Below are positions 61,777 through 64,000 of a stretch of DNA of 64,000 bases, one piece after another. The stretch is taken from the NCBI GenBank assembly GCA_965218725.1, contig CBDCLO010000002.1, positions 124,001 to 188,000 on the forward strand, given 5' to 3'. Every line of letters begins with the position of its first letter. Positions within the stretch are counted from its first letter, which is position 1. Both the position numbers and the translations under genes were made by a program. The notes beneath the pieces are model-generated. The model was not told the DNA's origin, did not search any database, and worked only from the letters and a program-made list of their open reading frames with translations. The DNA comes from WTHC01 sp965218725. GTDB lineage: Archaea > Thermoproteota > Nitrososphaeria > Nitrososphaerales > Nitrosopumilaceae.

Positions 61777-63354
61777 CTAAAATATTTCTTTTGGTTTGTA
61801 TTCACCAAATACTTCTCTTAACGTATTACTGATTTCGCCAGTAGTAGCATGATTTTTTACTGCATCAATGATATAAGGCATCAAGTTTTCATTTGATTCA
61901 GCAACTTCTTTTAGTTTTGTTAGGCTATACTGAGTTTTTTTGTTATCGCGTTTATTTTTTATTATTTTAACTTTTTTAGCTTGTTTTATACCTATTGAAT
62001 CATCTACTCGTAAAATATTTTGTTTTTTACTTTTTTCGTCAATATATTTATTTACACCAACAATAACTCTACCTTTTGAATCAATTTCTTTTTTTAGTCT
62101 ATATGCATTTTTTCTTATTTCTGATTGAAAGAACCCTCTCTCAATTCCTTTGAGTGATCCTCCAATTTTAGATATTCTTTTTAAATAGTCCCAAACTCTA
62201 TTTTCCATTTCATCGCATAAGTATTCTAAGTAGTGTGAACCAGATATAGGATCTACTGTTTTAGTAATCCCACTTTCATGAGCTATTATCTGTTGTGTAC
62301 GTAATGCAATTTTGGCAGATTCCTGTGTAGGTAAAGATAATGCCTCATCTCTAGAATTAGTATGTAGAGATTGAGTGCCTCCAAGAATTGATGCTAATGA
62401 CTGTATTGTAACACGGGCTATATTATTATCTGGTTGTTGTGCTGTTAATGATTCACCGCTAGTTTGAACATGAAACCTTAATTTCATTGATTGGGGATTT
62501 TTAGCATGAAATTTTTCTTTTAATATTTTTGCATAGATCTTACGTGCAGTTCTAAACTTAGCTATTTCTTCAAATAGTTCCATCGTACAACAAAAGAAGA
62601 AAGAAAGACGTGGTGCAAAATCATCTATTTTTAAACCTAGATCTAAACATGTTTGTATATATTCTATGGCATTAGCAATAGTAAACGCAACTTCTTGTAT
62701 AGCTGTTGCACCAGCTTCCCTCATATGATAGCCAGAAATTGATATGGGGTACCATTTAGGTATTTTTCTTGAACAATATTGAATCATATCACCAATAAGA
62801 CGCATAGACGGTTGTGGAGGATATATGTAAGTATTTCTAGCAATATATTCCTTCAATATGTCATTTTGTGTAGTTCCTCTTAATTCTGATTTCATAAAAC
62901 CTTGTGACTCACCAACTACTATATAGTATGCAAGCAAAGTAGATGCAGTAGAATTTATTGTCATAGATGTGCTAATTTTACCTAACGGGATATTCTTAAA
63001 TGCAACCATCATATCATCTATACTTGCTATTGAAACTCCTACTTTTCCAATTTCACCCTCTGCAACTATTGTATCAGGATCATGTCCCATTTGAGTAGGA
63101 AGGTCAAATGCCATGCTAAGTCCAGTTTGGCCATTTTTTAACATGAATTTAAATCGTTTATTTGTTTTTAATGCATCACCAAATCCAGAGTATTGGCGCA
63201 TTGTCCATAGTCTATCACGGTACATGTTCTGATGTATGCCTCTAGTGAAAGGATAAAAACCTGGTTTTTCTTTTTTGGATTTATTTATAGTATAAAATGG
63301 ATCAACTGGTAAATTAGAATCAGTGTAAATAATTGTTTTTGGTTTTTTGTTCAT
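61777..63354 (-). CDS. mcmA1: methylmalonyl-CoA mutase, catalytic (alpha-type) subunit
   Basis: Catalytic TIM-barrel subunit of the B12 enzyme turning (R)-methylmalonyl-CoA into succinyl-CoA. The chain (525 residues from ATG 63354; GTG 63363 possible) has YPFTRGIHQNMYRDRLWTMRQYSGFG (outline), GLSMAFDLPTQMGHDPD, SMTINSTA, GTTQNDILKEY, and the His ligand region HVQTSGESLTAQQP. It lacks the C-terminal cobalamin-binding domain, which must be a separate subunit, as in other archaea; that gene is not in the window. Confidence 0.95.
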   Translation of the reverse strand: MNKKPKTIIYTDSNLPVDPFYTINKSKKEKPGFYPFTRGIHQNMYRDRLWTMRQYSGFGDALKTNKRFKFMLKNGQTGLSMAFDLPTQMGHDPDTIVAEGEIGKVGVSIASIDDMMVAFKNIPLGKISTSMTINSTASTLLAYYIVVGESQGFMKSELRGTTQNDILKEYIARNTYIYPPQPSMRLIGDMIQYCSRKIPKWYPISISGYHMREAGATAIQEVAFTIANAIEYIQTCLDLGLKIDDFAPRLSFFFCCTMELFEEIAKFRTARKIYAKILKEKFHAKNPQSMKLRFHVQTSGESLTAQQPDNNIARVTIQSLASILGGTQSLHTNSRDEALSLPTQESAKIALRTQQIIAHESGITKTVDPISGSHYLEYLCDEMENRVWDYLKRISKIGGSLKGIERGFFQSEIRKNAYRLKKEIDSKGRVIVGVNKYIDEKSKKQNILRVDDSIGIKQAKKVKIIKNKRDNKKTQYSLTKLKEVAESNENLMPYIIDAVKNHATTGEISNTLREVFGEYKPKEIF

Positions 63355-63362
63355 TATCAACA

Positions 63363-64000
63363 CTATAATAAATTAGAGATTTTATCTGCTGCATCAAATA
63401 CATTGACTTTTTTTGTTTGTACTAATTTTAGATATCTCAAGCTTATATTAGATTTTAACATCATATCAACTTTCTCCTTCATATTATTTAAAATGATATT
63501 TTTCAATTCATGTTCTATTTTTTTTATGTCATTACATTTTTTTATTTTTTCTTTTTCTTTTATTGTATTTTTTAATATTTTTACGAATTCAGCTAAGCCT
63601 TTTTTTGTTTTTGTAGAAGTCAGTAATATATTTTTTGGTTTTCCTATATATTCTAATACAGATTGATATAGTTGTAATGAACCACTAAGATCGCTTTTAT
63701 TTATGATATAAACATCTCCAATTTCTGTTAAACCAGCTTTGATTGTTTGTATATTATCTCCTGTATGTGGATTAAAAACTACAATTGTGATGTCTACTAT
63801 ATTTGAGATTTCTACCTCAGTTTGGCCGGCTCCTACGCTTTCTATGATAATCGGATCAAAATCAACATATTCTAATATACGAATAATGTTATATACTGAG
63901 TATGATACAGCGCCTATTGAACCACGTGATGCAATACTACGAATATAGATTCCTGCGTTATTTAGCTCATTCATTCTAATTCTATCACCTAGAATAGCTC
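63363..64000 (-). CDS. meaB: MeaB/ArgK-type GTPase, 5' end cut off
   Basis: Chaperone that protects or reloads methylmalonyl-CoA mutase. The visible part starts inside AILGDRIRM (window end), then has IESVGAGQTEVEI, PHTGDNIQTIKAG and the NKSD base-specificity motif. The P-loop lies outside the window, so the start cannot be given; the frame is open to base 64000 and an ATG at 63974 is internal. It ends just ahead of the mutase gene. Confidence 0.93.
   Translation of the reverse strand, partial: AILGDRIRMNELNNAGIYIRSIASRGSIGAVSYSVYNIIRILEYVDFDPIIIESVGAGQTEVEISNIVDITIVVFNPHTGDNIQTIKAGLTEIGDVYIINKSDLSGSLQLYQSVLEYIGKPKNILLTSTKTKKGLAEFVKILKNTIKEKEKIKKCNDIKKIEHELKNIILNNMKEKVDMMLKSNISLRYLKLVQTKKVNVFDAADKISNLL

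Overview
The window is chromosomal DNA of a very AT-rich archaeon, almost certainly a Nitrosopumilales-type member of the Thaumarchaeota/Nitrososphaerota (ammonia-oxidizer lineage). Support: the 16S rRNA matches, as I remember it, the marine Nitrosopumilus type but with many G/C to A/T changes. There are linked 16S-23S genes with no tRNA or 5S between them, class I lysyl-tRNA synthetase, archaeal PolB, LigB, EndA, Rpo12, Hef-type helicase, bifunctional FBP aldolase/phosphatase, coenzyme F420 genes (cofG, cofH), and pieces of the 3-hydroxypropionate/4-hydroxybutyrate CO2-fixation cycle. No ammonia-oxidation gene lies in the window, so the lifestyle itself is inferred from relatives.

Layout. 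1-4.9 kb: end of the aromatic amino acid route (aroA partial, aroC, chorismate mutase-aminotransferase fusion, prephenate dehydrogenase, Nudix). 4.8-7.5 kb: divergent thiamine genes thiC and thiDN. 7.5-10.2 kb: a frameshifted sugar nucleotidyltransferase, a GNA1-like N-acetyltransferase, a membrane protein and a GalT-like enzyme. 10.2-12.7 kb: start of the archaeal shikimate route (ADH synthase, DHQ synthase II, AroD). 12.8-15.3 kb: two genes of a futalosine-type menaquinone route. 15.4-19.2 kb: small Cys-rich proteins, a protein built from identical 20-residue repeats, peroxiredoxin, aquaporin, tRNA-Arg. 19.4-26.5 kb: lysS, elp3, antiporter, purM, a small regulator, Na+/Ca2+ exchanger. 26.5-30.6 kb: cofH-cofG, glycosyltransferase, SRPBCC protein. 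30.6-32.05 kb: about 1.4 kb with no recognisable gene. 32-41.2 kb: methionine aminopeptidase, tRNA-Pro, metalloregulator, DUF192, a tandem-SDR protein resembling half of bacterial malonyl-CoA reductase, a stop-riddled pseudogene, endA, DUF47, DNA ligase, FBP aldolase/phosphatase. 41.3-43.1 kb: EF-1alpha, uS10 and an unlisted small rpo12. 43.1-46.3 kb: zinc-knuckle protein, 3-hydroxyacyl-CoA dehydrogenase, class III aminotransferase. 46.5-51.1 kb: rRNA operon with processing stems. 51.3-57.4 kb: UbiA prenyltransferase, DUF2203, Hef helicase, dCMP deaminase, PolB. 57.4-61.4 kb: TPI, PPDK, HTH-CBS regulator. 61.4-64 kb: methylmalonyl-CoA epimerase, mutase and partial MeaB.

How the genes work together: the mutase, epimerase, MeaB, hydroxyacyl-CoA dehydrogenase and perhaps the tandem SDR fit the CO2-fixation cycle. 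PPDK, TPI and FBP aldolase/phosphatase carry fixed carbon up through gluconeogenesis. The two aromatic blocks form one pathway, with AroE and AroK outside the window. MqnC, the UbiD protein and possibly UbiA fit menaquinone synthesis. Signs of decay or fast change (A9 frameshift, three-stop pseudogene, long AT-rich spacer, recent repeat expansion) are the most unusual aspects. I found no CRISPR array, insertion sequence or prophage.
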